Notes: generated from the sequence alone by a model not told the origin. Shown: positions 42,715-52,406, counted from the stretch's first letter. The stretch: 64,000 bases of DNA from Bog-473 sp963787485 (GCA_963787485.1 CAWBDF010000002.1:186001-250000); one strand, 5' to 3'. Program-made: numbers and translations.

Positions 42715-44430
42715 GTGAGCGCCCAATCTGGTGATCGCGAGTTTGATCTGGTTGTCCGTGGGGGATTGGTCGTAGACGGATCCGGCGATCCTGGCAGAAG
42801 GGCTGACGTGGCCGTCATCGGCGATCGCATAGCTGCCGTCGGCAAGGTCAGAGGTCGAGGACAGCAGGAGATCGAAGCGACCGGGCTTGTCGTAGCGCCC
42901 GGTTTCATCGATGCGCACACGCATATGGACGCGCAGGTGTTCTGGGATGATGTGGGCAAGCCTGCTTGCTGGCATGGGGTCACGACTGTTGTCATGGGTA
43001 ACTGTGGGTTCACCCTGGCTCCGGCTCGTCTCCACGAGCGGGCCTTGGTCGTCCGTAACCTCGAGCGGGCAGAGGATATCGCCGCGGAGGCGATGGCCCA
43101 GGGATTGACGTGGAACTGGCAGACGTTCGGCGAGTACCTCGACGCGGTCGAAGCCAGACCGAAAGGCGTCAACTACGCAGCTTGCGTCGGGCACTCGGCG
43201 TTGCGGACATGGGCAATGGGCGAGCGTGCGTTCGACGAGGATGCCACCGAGCACGATCTTGCGGTCATGGCCGCCGAACTACGGTCGGCTCTGCGGGCTG
43301 GCGCCGTCGGCTTCACGACGTCTCGAAGTGGCCACGTTGCTTCTGACGGGCGTCCTGTGGCGTCACGTCGTGCCCGATGGGAGGAGATCGCTGCCCTCGT
43401 CGAGATCGTTGGCCTCGAAAGCGACGCCGTGTTCCAACTGGCGCTCGCCCGTCGCCCCGACCCCGACTTCCAACGTCAGTTCCAGGGAGATCTCCAGCGG
43501 CTGGCCGTCTCGAGCGGGGCCCCCATCGTGTTCGGCATGTTCGCCACACCAGCGCTGGCGCAACCCTCCATCGAGTTCATGGACGAGACCGCAGCGCTGG
43601 GCGGTGCGATGTATGGGCTCACCCACTGCCGTGGGGTCATGTCCGGCCAGTCCTTCCTGACCCGGCTGGGTTTCGACAGCTTGGTCGAGTGGCAGGATGT
43701 GCGCGGTCGCCCGCACGATGAGCAGAAGGTGCTCCTTCGCAACCCAGATGTGCGGTCTCGACTCGTCCATGCCGCACATCACGGTAGATACGGCGATGCC
43801 TTTGGGGCGGAAGCCTCTCGTCCAAAGTACGACACCATGCGGATTTTGCGGTCGGCCTATCCACCCAACCCGACAGTCGCCGACGAAGCCCGGCGCCGGG
43901 CCGTCGACCCGGTCGAAGCGATGATCGACGTCGCCTTGGAGCACAACCTCGACGTGTTCTTCATGCAGGAGCTCGTGCACCAAGAGGACGAGGACCTCTT
44001 GCCACTTCTCCGCTATTCACGCACGGCGATGGGATTTTCCGACTCTGGCGCCCACGTCAGCCAGGTGTTCGATTCATCGATCTATAGCTATCTTCTCGGA
44101 TACTGGGTCCGCCAAAAGGAAGCGATTACGCTCGAGCAGGCCATCCAGATGATCACGGCGCGACCGGCCGAGATCTGGCGCTTGCAGGGTCGAGGGCGGT
44201 TGACGCCCGGGTACATGGCAGACATCACGATCTTTGATCCGGCGAGCGTTGGGCCCGTGATGCCACACGTCGTGCACGACATCCCCGGTAATGCCGCCAG
44301 GGTGGAGCAGCTTGCCAACGGGTACGCCGCCACCGTCGTCAACGGCCAGATGCTGACTCGCGACGGCGAAGCAACCGACGCTCGCCCCGGCCGGCTGCTC
44401 CGCGCGCTCCCGGCAAGCCGCGCGTCGTGA
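42715..44430 (+). CDS. N-acyl-D-amino-acid deacylase-type amidohydrolase
   Basis: A 571-residue amidohydrolase of the D-aminoacylase group. FDLVVRGGLVVDGSG is the N-terminal beta-sandwich. APGFIDAHTHMDAQVFWD holds the His-x-His metal site, and GVTTVVMGNCGFTLAP is the D-aminoacylase signature with its Cys. GFSDSGAHVSQVFD carries the last Asp ligand and the C-terminal part closes the sandwich. It starts at a GTG with AGGTG upstream. Related enzymes hydrolyse N-acyl-D-amino acids, but many homologues near CoA pathways are unassigned. It differs in family from the six Amidohydro_2 proteins. Confidence 0.87.
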   Translation: MSAQSGDREFDLVVRGGLVVDGSGDPGRRADVAVIGDRIAAVGKVRGRGQQEIEATGLVVAPGFIDAHTHMDAQVFWDDVGKPACWHGVTTVVMGNCGFTLAPARLHERALVVRNLERAEDIAAEAMAQGLTWNWQTFGEYLDAVEARPKGVNYAACVGHSALRTWAMGERAFDEDATEHDLAVMAAELRSALRAGAVGFTTSRSGHVASDGRPVASRRARWEEIAALVEIVGLESDAVFQLALARRPDPDFQRQFQGDLQRLAVSSGAPIVFGMFATPALAQPSIEFMDETAALGGAMYGLTHCRGVMSGQSFLTRLGFDSLVEWQDVRGRPHDEQKVLLRNPDVRSRLVHAAHHGRYGDAFGAEASRPKYDTMRILRSAYPPNPTVADEARRRAVDPVEAMIDVALEHNLDVFFMQELVHQEDEDLLPLLRYSRTAMGFSDSGAHVSQVFDSSIYSYLLGYWVRQKEAITLEQAIQMITARPAEIWRLQGRGRLTPGYMADITIFDPASVGPVMPHVVHDIPGNAARVEQLANGYAATVVNGQMLTRDGEATDARPGRLLRALPASRAS

Positions 44431-44740
44431 TGCCAAACCGCGCTGATCTGCCCGGAGCACTACGCCACGTCCTCTCGCCCCACCAAGGAGCGATGGCTAG
44501 AGTTTGCTCCGGAAGGCGGCACAGCTCGTGGTCCCGGAATGTTGAGACTGAACTCGAAACTCGTCCAGACACGATGCGTTACTCGGCGCACACCCAATTA
44601 TTGCGCTTAGCGTAACGATGTCATCCGATTTGTCGGGGGACTTCCGGTTTTTCTTAAGAGTGGCATCTAGCCTGCTCCGCGTTCGGCAGCCCGACACCGA
44701 GCCATCTGGGCCAGAGACGACTTGAGTGAGCTCGTGCACC
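44431..44740. other. Intergenic region without a recognisable gene
   Basis: No gene or regulatory structure is recognised here. It may include the lost 5-prime part of the IS3 transposase that begins at 44,741, but I cannot align it by eye. Confidence 0.4.
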
Positions 44741-44952
44741 CACTCGAACCCAGGCGTCAATACCCGCCATCCGCACTCCGAGCGTCTGGTCGAAGAGCAC
44801 GCAGTCGCGTCGGCCGGCTCGAAGGGCGACAGCTACGACAACGCGCTGGCCCGAAACGGTCAACGGTCTCTACAAGACCGGGCTCAACCGCCGAGGAGGA
44901 CCCTGGCGGACCATCGATCATCTCGAGATCGAGACGACCAAATGGAACGATC
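44741..44952 (+). mobile_element. IS3-family transposase (OrfB) remnant, frameshifted
   Basis: The translation HSERLVEEHAVASAGSKGDS then YDNALA, followed in another frame by VNGLYKTGLNRRGGPWRTID and HLEIETTKWND, follows the C-terminal integrase core of IS3-group OrfB. That includes the GDSxDNAxAE block, whose catalytic Glu is lost at the shift near 44,851-44,859. The N-terminal two thirds, the end of the protein and both terminal inverted repeats are missing. It is inactive. Confidence 0.78.
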
Positions 44953-45100
44953 GTTCCCTTCAAATGACCAGATGGATCGCCTAAATCAAACCGATTTCAA
45001 CCGATTCCGAATCCAATGACCGCAGGCAAAAAGGATAGACTAGCCACGTAGGTTCGAGCATGGCGAGTCGAAGTTATAGCGATCGAAGGTGTTGCAGGCA

Positions 45101-45460
45101 ATGATCCGTGTTTACAGTAGGAGTGACGGTACCACCGCGATAGAAGAGATCCAGCACGTGCTCGTTTCGCACGGAATGGGCCCTAGGGTTTCCGAGCCGG
45201 CAACCTCCGTCAGCTTCGTTCGAGGGGACACGGAAAGTGTCGTCCGCGACGTGTACGGATTGACCGGTGAAGGTCCAACCTTTCATAACGCACCCGCTCG
45301 AGTTTATGTGTTCGTGCTTAGCGGCTCGCTCGAGTTGGAGGTCGCCAGTGGTGACAAGCGGACGCTCGGACCCGGGGAGGTCGCCCTGTTAGAAGACTTG
45401 ACCGGCGAAGGTCATATCTCGCGGGGTATGGCCGACCTTGGGACTGTAATGTTGACTTAA
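45101..45460 (+). CDS. Small cupin-domain protein
   Basis: A 119-residue single-domain cupin. The core VYVFVLSGSLELEVASGDKR followed by LGPGEVALLEDLTGEGH matches the second half of the cupin barrel (G-x5-PxG-type motif). The His that usually binds metal in motif 1 is not obvious (THNAPARVYVF has one His), so metal binding is uncertain. The start at 45,101 has only a weak GCAGG site. It stands alone between an IS3 scrap and the frameshifted SDR. Function unknown. Confidence 0.65.
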   Translation: MIRVYSRSDGTTAIEEIQHVLVSHGMGPRVSEPATSVSFVRGDTESVVRDVYGLTGEGPTFHNAPARVYVFVLSGSLELEVASGDKRTLGPGEVALLEDLTGEGHISRGMADLGTVMLT

Positions 45461-45548
45461 TTCCATCCTGCAAAGACCCTCTCGATGGCTATGGATCCTT
45501 GGGTTTTGCCAGATTCGGTCCCAATGAGAGTGGCCTGTTGTTTGTTGG

Positions 45549-46470
45549 CTAAGAGGGAGAATCCGCCTGCACCGCTGCACCCTCGGGATTCGTCGACGTC
45601 TCCTCGAGCCCGAGTTCGGCGCTGAACGTTGCTGCCACGGACTTGGGGATCATGTCCCATCCGATTCCCGGCCAATTGAACCACCCGCCCGACGCCAGCG
45701 TTCCCCCGTCCGGATGAATGGTGGATCCCGTGACGTACGACGCCAGATGTGAGGCGAGGAAGACGACGCAATTGGACGTGTCCGAGACACGACCTTCGCG
45801 GGCCATCGGGAAGCGGATCTGAGCGAAGAGCGGGGCATCAAGGTGATTTTCCCCGGCGACGATCTTCTGCATGTTGGGAGTCGGGGTGTAGTCAGGTGCA
45901 ACGTTGTTCACCCGGATACCGTCAGGTCCGAGTTCCACCGCAAGGCTCCGCGCAAAGTGTTCCACCGCGGCCTTGGCCGCTCCGTAAACGGCGAAACCAG
46001 GGGCTGCGCGCTGGGCTTCGACGGTGGTGAGGTTGATGATGCTGCCGCCCTTGCCCCCTGCCCTCATCTTCGGGATGGCCATCGAGCACGCGTGGAACAC
46101 ATGCAGCAGGTTGGTTCGCAAGAGCGCGTCCCAGCCTTTGGGGTCTGTGTCCGAGAATTCCGCCTGAAACGTGCCACCGACTCCGTTGACCAAGGTGTCA
46201 AGTCGCCCCCAGCGTTGGTCGACTTCTTCGAAGAGAGAAACGAGGTTTGCAGGGTCTCGCGCTGTCACCCTGATGAACGAACGCGTCGTAGCCGCCGTCT
46301 TCGAATGAGCGGCGGAGCAAGTCCACCGCCTCGTTGTCGATGTCGATCACACCGACCCTGACTCCGTTGGCGGCCAGGTCCAACGTGATTCCCCTCCCGA
46401 GCCCACCTGCTCCGCCGGTCACGACCGCAACGGTTCCGTCCAGCCGGGAACGCTCTTCGAACCAACCCAT
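45549..46470 (-). pseudogene. SDR family oxidoreductase, frameshifted
   Basis: An SDR of about 300 aa is split. The N-terminal part starts MGWFEERSRLDGTVAVVTGG (AAAGGAG upstream of 46,470) and runs through GGLGRGITLDLA to YDAFVHQGD. The C-terminal part resumes in another frame as VTARDPANLVSLFEEV, then LVNGVGG, NLTTVEAQ, YGAAK and YVTGSTIHPDGGT. The join is near 46,262-46,275, where a short deletion removed bases of the Gly-Asp-Val-Thr segment. The catalytic residues are intact, so decay would be recent, or this is an assembly error. Confidence 0.82.
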
Positions 46471-46849
46471 TGCCGACTCCTTTGAAAGCAGAGACACCCG
46501 TGGTGACCGAAGCGCTGTCCGTCGCGGCACCCAACGGACAGGGTATTAAGTCCGGGCCATGCACGCTGCGGGAATTACAAATCTCGGCTCGGGAGAAATG
46601 GAGTCCATGGTCGCGTCCTTCGTCGATCGGTTCTCCACGGTGCGGACCACGGCGGGCCGACCTCCGTGGGAATCGAACCGTCCCGAGGCAGTCCTCGAGG
46701 CGCAGAGCCCATGGCAGCCACGACGACACGACGATCACCGTCGCCAGAGTCATCGACCCAGCGAACGGGGACTCACCACGGATTCCTTGCGCCTCGAGAG
46801 CTATTTCCTCTTCAACTGCCGGTTCTGCCTGGTCCCTCGGGGGAAGACC
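46471..46849. other. Intergenic region without a recognisable gene
   Basis: No gene is recognised. Long open frames here are antisense or chance. The right part may be the eroded beginning of the IstB remnant that follows. Confidence 0.4.
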
Positions 46850-47200
46850 CTGCCACGTCGAGAACCCGCCACGTTGATCGAGCGCAGACGAACGAAGCTT
46901 CCTTCGGCTCAAGGCCCAGTTGGCCAGCTTCGACTCTTGCTCGTGCTCGACGAGCTCGGCTAGTTGCAGCCTCCAATGTTGTTGTCGAGCTGCTCTTGGA
47001 CCCATCTCCACCGCTTGCGAGCGGCCAGCGTGATGGTGACGACGAATCTGCCCTTCGAGTGGACCGAAGTCCTCGGTTCAGAACGGCTGACCGGCGCCAC
47101 CCTCGACCGCCTCACCCACTGGTGCAAGCTCATCGAGACCATGGGCGAGTGCTTCCAACTCCAGGGCTCAAGATTCGAACCCGGCGGACGACCAACCTCG
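46850..47200 (+). mobile_element. IS21-family IstB (ATP-binding helper) remnant
   Basis: Two stretches match IstB: LLLVLDELG (Walker B), followed after a stop by MVTTNLPFEWTEVLGSERLT and GATLDRLTH, the most conserved C-terminal block. In-frame stops and shifts interrupt it, no IstA is seen, and no terminal repeats were found. Region 47,201-47,436 shows nothing further. Confidence 0.75.
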
Positions 47201-47436
47201 ACATGGTGGCGAAGACCGTGACCCTCAGGCAAACCGACTTCCGACCAACCTGCTGCTGCTTTCGATGACCGCCCGCTGTTGGTTCGCGCTGATTCTTTAC
47301 AGGCGGCGCCGGTCTTGCCGTTGGCGTCCTAGGACCTGCTGACGCCGTTTCTCTACCCTTGTTGAGCGTGTAAAAACACAAAAGGCACGGAGCCCCTCGT
47401 CCGTGACCCGAACGAACCCGACGGAGTCGCCCGTGA

Positions 47437-47700
47437 CACCCACGGGAACGCCTCGGAGGTCTACGGACCCCTTGGGTCGATGTCCCGGACGCTCGGTACG
47501 TGGCCCGGATCATCCGCGGAAATCCCCTGACGCCGGGAATGAAGCGTTTCAGCGAGGAGCAGATGCGGTCGCTCTACGGAAGCCGTGAGCAATACGAACA
47601 GCAAGTCAACGCCAAACTCGATGACATGGTTCGCAACCGCTGGGTGCTACCCCAGGACGCTCCGCTGATGTTCTCGCGGCAGATCTCGGATTATCGATGA
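47437..47700 (+). pseudogene. C-terminal remnant of an alpha/beta-hydrolase-domain protein
   Basis: The open frame from 47,437 reads LGGLRTPWVDVPDARYVARI, then FSEEQMRSLYGSREQYEQQV and WVLPQDAPLMFSRQ, to a stop at 47,700. The GG-x-RTPWVDVP block and the FS-x-E-x-LYG...Y...V...LPEDA tail are typical of the last 80 or so residues of the actinobacterial alpha/beta-hydrolase-domain family. The catalytic part is absent. A GTG at 47,500 could in principle start a 66-residue peptide, but I see a gene tail. Confidence 0.55.
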
Positions 47701-47704
47701 CTTC

Positions 47705-48881
47705 TCACGCGTCCCACTGCATGCGGACCGATCGGGGACCGCGGAGCACCGCGCCGTAAATCGGCGGCACTTCCATCAGGCGCAGGCTCCGAAGCCGGCG
47801 CAACAGCACCTCGAGGGCAACGTTCATCTCGCCCCGGGCGAAGAACGCGCCAACGCAAAAGTGCCGGCCGAGGCCGAACGCGAGATGGTTGGTCGGCCGA
47901 CGGTCGAGGTCCCATTGGTCGGGGTCGTCAAACACCCGGGGGTCGTGGTTGGCCGACGGCACCGCCAGTCGCAGTAGCTTGCCGGCGGGGATCTCCCGGC
48001 CACAGATCACGACGTCCTCCATCGTCAGGCGCGGCTCGGTGCCGGTCGTCGCCTCCCAACGCACGGTCTCCTCGATAGCCCAACTCCGCTCGTGCTCGCT
48101 CTCGAGGAGGCGTCGGCGGACCTCTTCGGGCTGCTGGAGCACCGCCGTCATTAGTGAGCCGAGCGTGAGCCAGGTCGTGTCTACGCCGGCGGGGAACAAC
48201 AGGCGTAGGAAACCGAAGACGTGGTCATCGTCCAGGCGCTGCCCCTCCACTTGCTCGTTGACGATGGCCGATAGGAGGTCGTCACCGGCATGGGCCCGGC
48301 GCTCCTCGACCAAGGGGGCGACGTACTCGGTGAACTCGGCATTGGCCTGGCGGGCACCCTCGGGGTCGAAGACCGAGTTAAGCATGGCCTTCGCCCAGGC
48401 AGCCATCTTGTCCTCGTCGTCGCGGGGAATTCCGAGGAGCTCGGTGATGACCCGCATCGGGTAGCGCTTGGCGAAGGTCGTCATCAGGTCGGCTTCGCCG
48501 AATGGGGCGATTTCGTCCACGAGCTCTTCGGCGAGCGGCTTGAAGAGCGGCTCCACATAACGCGGGATCGCCGTCCGCCGAAAGGCCGGCGACACGAGGT
48601 TGCGATGCACCGTGTGGTCGCGTCCGTCGTAACCCTGGATGTTCGGGCCTATCATCGGGAACGTGATCGGCTTAAGAGCGGCGCCTTTCGAGAACCGGGA
48701 GTCCTCCCGGAACGCGGTCGACACGTCGGCATGGCGGAGTAGCACCCAGCCGGCGACGTCGCCGAACCGGAGCCGCGCCACCCCGAGCTCCTCCCGGAGA
48801 GGGCGCGAGCTTCTGCCAATACTCGGTGAGGTTCGGGTCGTTGTAGTCGACGTCATCGTCAACGCCGGTGACGGTGGCCAT
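47705..48881 (-). CDS. Cytochrome P450, with a probable frameshift near the N-terminus
   Basis: Heme monooxygenase with all core motifs: FPAGVDTTWLTLGSL (I-helix, Thr for oxygen activation), EETVR (ExxR) and FGLGRHFCVGAFFAR (heme loop with the Cys ligand). The natural start seems to be the ATG at 48,881 (MATVTGVDDDVDYNDPNLTE), but that frame leaves the main one near 48,807. Dropping one G there joins YWQKL to RPLREELGVARLRFGDV. Without it, translation would have to begin at 48,862 with a nonsense leader. It probably hydroxylates a hydrophobic substrate; a ferredoxin partner is not nearby. It ends 4 bp from the hydrolase remnant. Confidence 0.88.
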
Positions 48882-49488
48882 TCTCCCCCCTCCCTGTCTG
48901 TGGTGCAGTCGCAAACCTACCCGAGCCCGCGGGATATGTCTCTGCCTCGTTGGCGAATACCACAGAGGAAGAGGCAGAGATGATGCCCGTCAGATGGAAG
49001 GAAGCCGTCCGCTGCCTCAACCTCCACATCGCAGAAGAGCTCTACCACGCCCTACCGACGAACCCACCGCCTCGAGTCGGTAGTCGTGGACAACTGTCGC
49101 CCTTCTCGTCCCACAGCCCGACGAGACGATGCTGCCGCGGCCAGTGGCGCTGCGGCGGCTAAGTCTGCGGGGGTTGCGGGCGTATTCAGAGGGAGGCGAC
49201 CTGAGGGTCTCATTCTGGGCGCGCCGCGCACGGGTCTGCACAGACTTCGGCAGACTCCGAGACGTGAAGGGCAGCCGAATGGGGAGCCTGTGCTGGACGT
49301 CTACGGACGCAGGAACGGCCAGTCCCCGTTCGATGCCGGTTGTGGGTTCGAATCCCACGGGGCCGCACCACGGGGCCGCACCCGGCGCGGTTTGGGAACA
49401 GCCATGAACTGGCGTCAAAGGGATCTCAAAACCGCCAGCAGGAGAGGGATCCACCGGCGGCTCGGGTTGTCCGGAACAGAATCGAACC
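48882..49488. other. Intergenic region with a tRNA 3-prime fragment
   Basis: No protein gene is recognised in these 607 bp. The notable item is a tRNA-like 3-prime end at 49,342-49,370, followed by a 13-base tandem duplication (separate entry). Confidence 0.4.
49342..49370 (+). pseudogene. tRNA 3-prime end remnant (perfect T-arm, acceptor strand and CCA)
   Basis: GTGGG-TTCGAAT-CCCAC forms a perfect T-arm, followed by GGGGCCGCA and an encoded CCA. No matching 5-prime acceptor strand (GCGGCCC) and no cloverleaf are found in the 100 bases before, so it is a fragment of unidentified specificity. The 13 bases CACGGGGCCGCAC occur twice in tandem here. Together these features look like an integration scar. 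Confidence 0.5.
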
Positions 49489-50463
49489 ATGCAGGGCACC
49501 TTGGTGGTAGCCGGGAAGCGGACAGAGGCAACGACCGGCGCCGTCACAGACCTTATGTCGTCCGGCACCCGGTTCTGGCTCGACCTAGAGGGTGTGGACG
49601 AGGAGGCCTCTGACCTGCTGGCCAACACCTTCCGACTTCATCCCTTGGCCATCGAGGATGCCGAGCACTTTGGCCAGCGACCGAAGATCGACGAGTTTGA
49701 CGACTTCACGTACTTCGTCGTCCACGGTGCCACGCGTGGGGGCGACGGGACGTCGGAGATGCACATCTTCCTACTGCCTCATTGTGTTGTCACCGTGCAT
49801 CACGGAGAGTGCCCGGCCTTGACCGACGTCTTCGGACGCATCGAGCGCCACCACAGGATCCAGGATGTCTCACCTGAGGTAACCCTTCTCTACATGATCG
49901 TCGACAGCCTGATTGATTCGTTCTTCCCGATTCTGAGTCTTTTCGACGAACGCATCGATGAACTCGAAGACGAGATCCTGCGCAAACCGACCGAGGCTCA
50001 GCTCGCTGTGCTCTTCGACATGAAGAGGTCGCTGATCAACCTGCGTAAGGTCATCACCCCCCAACGCGACATGTTCGCCGCACTGGCGTCGGGCGTCGTG
50101 GAACTACCGGGCATGACAGAAGAAGGCCAGCGGTATTTCCGAGACCTCTACGACCATCTCATCCGAATCGCCGATGTCATCGATAGCTATCGGGACCTGC
50201 TGGCGGGCGTCATGGACACCCATGTCTCGACAGTGTCGAACCGCCTCAACGTCGTAATGAAGCAACTGGCAATCATCGCGACCATATTCCTGCCATTGAG
50301 CTATCTCACAGGCTTCTTTGGACAGAATTTCTCGTTTCTGATTGGGCATATCACCGGACGCCTTCCCTTCTTCATCTTCGGGCTGGGACTCGAAGTGGTC
50401 GCCGCGCTGATCCTGCTGTACTTCTTCCGCAAACGCGGTTGGCTCGGAGGTCCCACAACTTAG
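49489..50463 (+). CDS. CorA-family divalent cation transporter (GQN variant)
   Basis: A 324-residue CorA-type inner-membrane channel for Mg2+ or related ions. The cytoplasmic N-terminal domain starts about residue 20 and is followed by a long coiled stalk (residues 130-255). Two membrane helices lie near residues 258-278 and 290-315. The loop between them reads TGFFGQNFSFL, so the signature Gly-Met-Asn is Gly-Gln-Asn. Such variants are seen in actinobacterial homologues and may alter selectivity. The short basic C-terminus (FFRKRGW) is normal. It is convergent with the hypothetical membrane protein at 50,542. Confidence 0.92.
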   Translation: MQGTLVVAGKRTEATTGAVTDLMSSGTRFWLDLEGVDEEASDLLANTFRLHPLAIEDAEHFGQRPKIDEFDDFTYFVVHGATRGGDGTSEMHIFLLPHCVVTVHHGECPALTDVFGRIERHHRIQDVSPEVTLLYMIVDSLIDSFFPILSLFDERIDELEDEILRKPTEAQLAVLFDMKRSLINLRKVITPQRDMFAALASGVVELPGMTEEGQRYFRDLYDHLIRIADVIDSYRDLLAGVMDTHVSTVSNRLNVVMKQLAIIATIFLPLSYLTGFFGQNFSFLIGHITGRLPFFIFGLGLEVVAALILLYFFRKRGWLGGPTT

Positions 50464-50541
50464 AAGCGGGAGCGCGTGGACGATAAAGCCCAGGTGTTCG
50501 GCGTCCCCGGCTTCTGACAGGACGGCGCTTACTTGCTTCGT

Positions 50542-51063
50542 TTAGTTCCCTGCCGCTTCGTGAGCTTCCTTGTACTTGCGGTGCTGCTCGAGAATGTGCT
50601 CATGGGAAGCACCTTTGGTCGGTACGTACGGGTGGTGCTTTCGGCACAAAATATATGGGGTGCCGTCTAAGGGGTGATGGCCAATCCTCCAACAGCCTTT
50701 GGTGTGGCAATTGACCTTGCGAACGCCAGTGTACACCCCTATGCCGACCGCAGTTATGAGTGTTGCCTCACCGAGGTCGGACCCAAAGCCCGACCAGAAG
50801 TTGTAGTACAGATCCGGCCCTCCATGGAGGGTACCGGTATGAAGTGCCAGCCAATGTCGTACCGCGGCGAAGAACGCGATGAGAAAGGCGAGTCCAATGA
50901 TGCAAAGCACAAGGGATAGGCCAAGGCCAACCTTCTTCGCGGGACTCGCCTCACCGAGCTCCTCGTTGGGCAACGCGGTGGCACTGGTTCCCATCTGAGT
51001 CATCGAGGCAGCCGGGGAAGACCCCGCCTGAGTGGTACCGGTAGTTGACGTGGGGTCGGACAT
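50542..51063 (-). CDS. Hypothetical membrane protein with a C-terminal Cys/His cluster
   Basis: A 173-residue protein of unknown function. Residues 1-40 are Ser/Thr/Ala-rich. Two hydrophobic helices follow (about 46-70, VGLGLSLVLCIIGLAFLIAF, and about 98-115). The cytoplasmic tail carries VNCHTKGCWRIGHHPLDG and ILCRKHHPYV. The Cys and His spacing suggests a small metal site, and I recall similar tails in uncharacterised actinobacterial proteins. MSDP at 51,063 is the probable start; another ATG lies 6 bp upstream. Confidence 0.6.
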   Translation of the reverse strand: MSDPTSTTGTTQAGSSPAASMTQMGTSATALPNEELGEASPAKKVGLGLSLVLCIIGLAFLIAFFAAVRHWLALHTGTLHGGPDLYYNFWSGFGSDLGEATLITAVGIGVYTGVRKVNCHTKGCWRIGHHPLDGTPYILCRKHHPYVPTKGASHEHILEQHRKYKEAHEAAGN

Positions 51064-51620
51064 GATCATTCGAGTCTACGGGTTCACCTGATGCGCATAT
51101 GGGGACTATCCCCGTGCCGGGGAGGGTGGCACCCCCTCGTCCGATAGCTGTGCCTCAAGCGTTTTCGTTACGGCGTGAACTGCTTCGTGGCACGGAGGTC
51201 GCGAGAACGACGATCGGAAGACGTTGTGTCACTCAGAGTCCCAACGAGGTCGTCCCCATCTCCAGTAGTGGTGACTCTGTCCGGAACTGCGAGTGAAATC
51301 TCTTGATGGCGCATGTCATCGGCACGGTCCTTCTCCCCCTGCTGGCCACCCACGGCACCGTGACCTCCCGTGAGTGCCGCTCCAATTGAATCGACCGAGA
51401 GCAATTCCCTCCGACGAGAGAGCGAGCCGACCGTCCGAGGTGCCCAGATCGGGGCCTGCCCTCGACGCCGGGATCGCCCATGAGCGCCCAGCGACGCCGA
51501 CGCGGCCGACATTGAGGGCGAGCGAGCGCGGAGCTGCGCGCTGGTGGTGCCGTCGTTCGCGGGAACGTGGGTGCCAAGTCGCAGCCACTTCGGGCATACA
51601 CCCCGGCCCCTTTGCTTCCT
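51064..51620. other. Intergenic region without a recognisable gene
   Basis: Although several frames of 80-160 codons are open on both strands, they have Arg/Pro/Ser-rich translations typical of high-GC non-coding DNA. I see no RNA gene or repeat. Confidence 0.4.
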
Positions 51621-52406
51621 TTAGGTGATCGTGGCGGCGTAGTCGGGAACGTAGTGGTACCGGTCGCGGGGCGGTCGCCGATAATCCCCCACTGGCGGGC
51701 GGGGGGGAAGCTTGACCTTCGGAGCCCTGCGGGCGTCGTACGGCACGACCGATAGGAGGTGAGCGATGCAGTTGAGCCGGGCCCGCTTCTTGTCGTCGGC
51801 CTCGACCTCGTACCATGGGGAGTCCGGTAGGTCGCAGTGAGCGAACATCTCGTCCTTGGCCCTGGAATACGCGACCCAGCGGTTACGGCCCTCGATGTCC
51901 ATCTCGCTGAGCTTCCAGCGCTTCAGGGGCGTGTTGACGCGCTCTTTAAACCTCCGCTCCTGTTCCTCGTCGCTCACGGAGAACCAGTACTTGAGCAGAA
52001 TGAGGCCGTCGTCGGTCAGCATTCGTTCAAAGGCAGGACACTGCCGGAGGAACCGGTGGTACTCCTCATCTGTACAGAACCCCATCACCCGCTCTACCCC
52101 GGCCCGGTTGTACCAGCTGCGGTCGAACAGGACGATCTCTCCACCGGCGGGAAGGTGGGCGATGTAACGCTGAAAGTACCACTGGCCCTCTTCACGGTCG
52201 CTCGGGGCCGGGAGGGCAGCGATCCGGCACCATCGGGGATTGAGGTACTCGGTAATGCGCTTGATCACGCCACCTTTACCGGCGGCATCGCGACCCTCGA
52301 TCACGATGACGATCCGTTGACCCTCGTCGCGGACCCACTGTTGCATCGTCACCAGCTCCTCTTGGAGGTGCAGGAGTGCCTTGTCGTATGCGCCATTGTC
52401 AGCCAT
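51621..52406 (-). CDS. ppk2: Polyphosphate kinase 2 (PPK2)
   Basis: A 261-residue PPK2-family kinase, which moves phosphate between polyphosphate and nucleotides (usually making GTP or ATP from the diphosphate). Walker A is IEGRDAAGKGG, the lid contains WYFQRYIAHLPAGGEIVLFD, and Walker B reads FDRSWYNRAGVERVMGF. The sequence FKERVNTPLKRWKLSEMD is typical of class I enzymes. The C-terminus is Pro/Arg-rich. It is a single gene with no polyphosphate partner nearby. The start at 52,406 gives MADNGAYDKALLHLQEEL, as expected for short single-domain members. Confidence 0.95.
   Translation of the reverse strand: MADNGAYDKALLHLQEELVTMQQWVRDEGQRIVIVIEGRDAAGKGGVIKRITEYLNPRWCRIAALPAPSDREEGQWYFQRYIAHLPAGGEIVLFDRSWYNRAGVERVMGFCTDEEYHRFLRQCPAFERMLTDDGLILLKYWFSVSDEEQERRFKERVNTPLKRWKLSEMDIEGRNRWVAYSRAKDEMFAHCDLPDSPWYEVEADDKKRARLNCIAHLLSVVPYDARRAPKVKLPPRPPVGDYRRPPRDRYHYVPDYAATIT

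Noticed and set aside
46655..46700. T-loop-like sequence GGTTCGATTCC on the minus strand
   Set aside because: The flanking stem has two mismatches and no cloverleaf forms.
47165..47190. Another T-loop-like TTCGAA near the IstB remnant
   Set aside because: No stem pairs on either strand; TTCGAA is common by chance.
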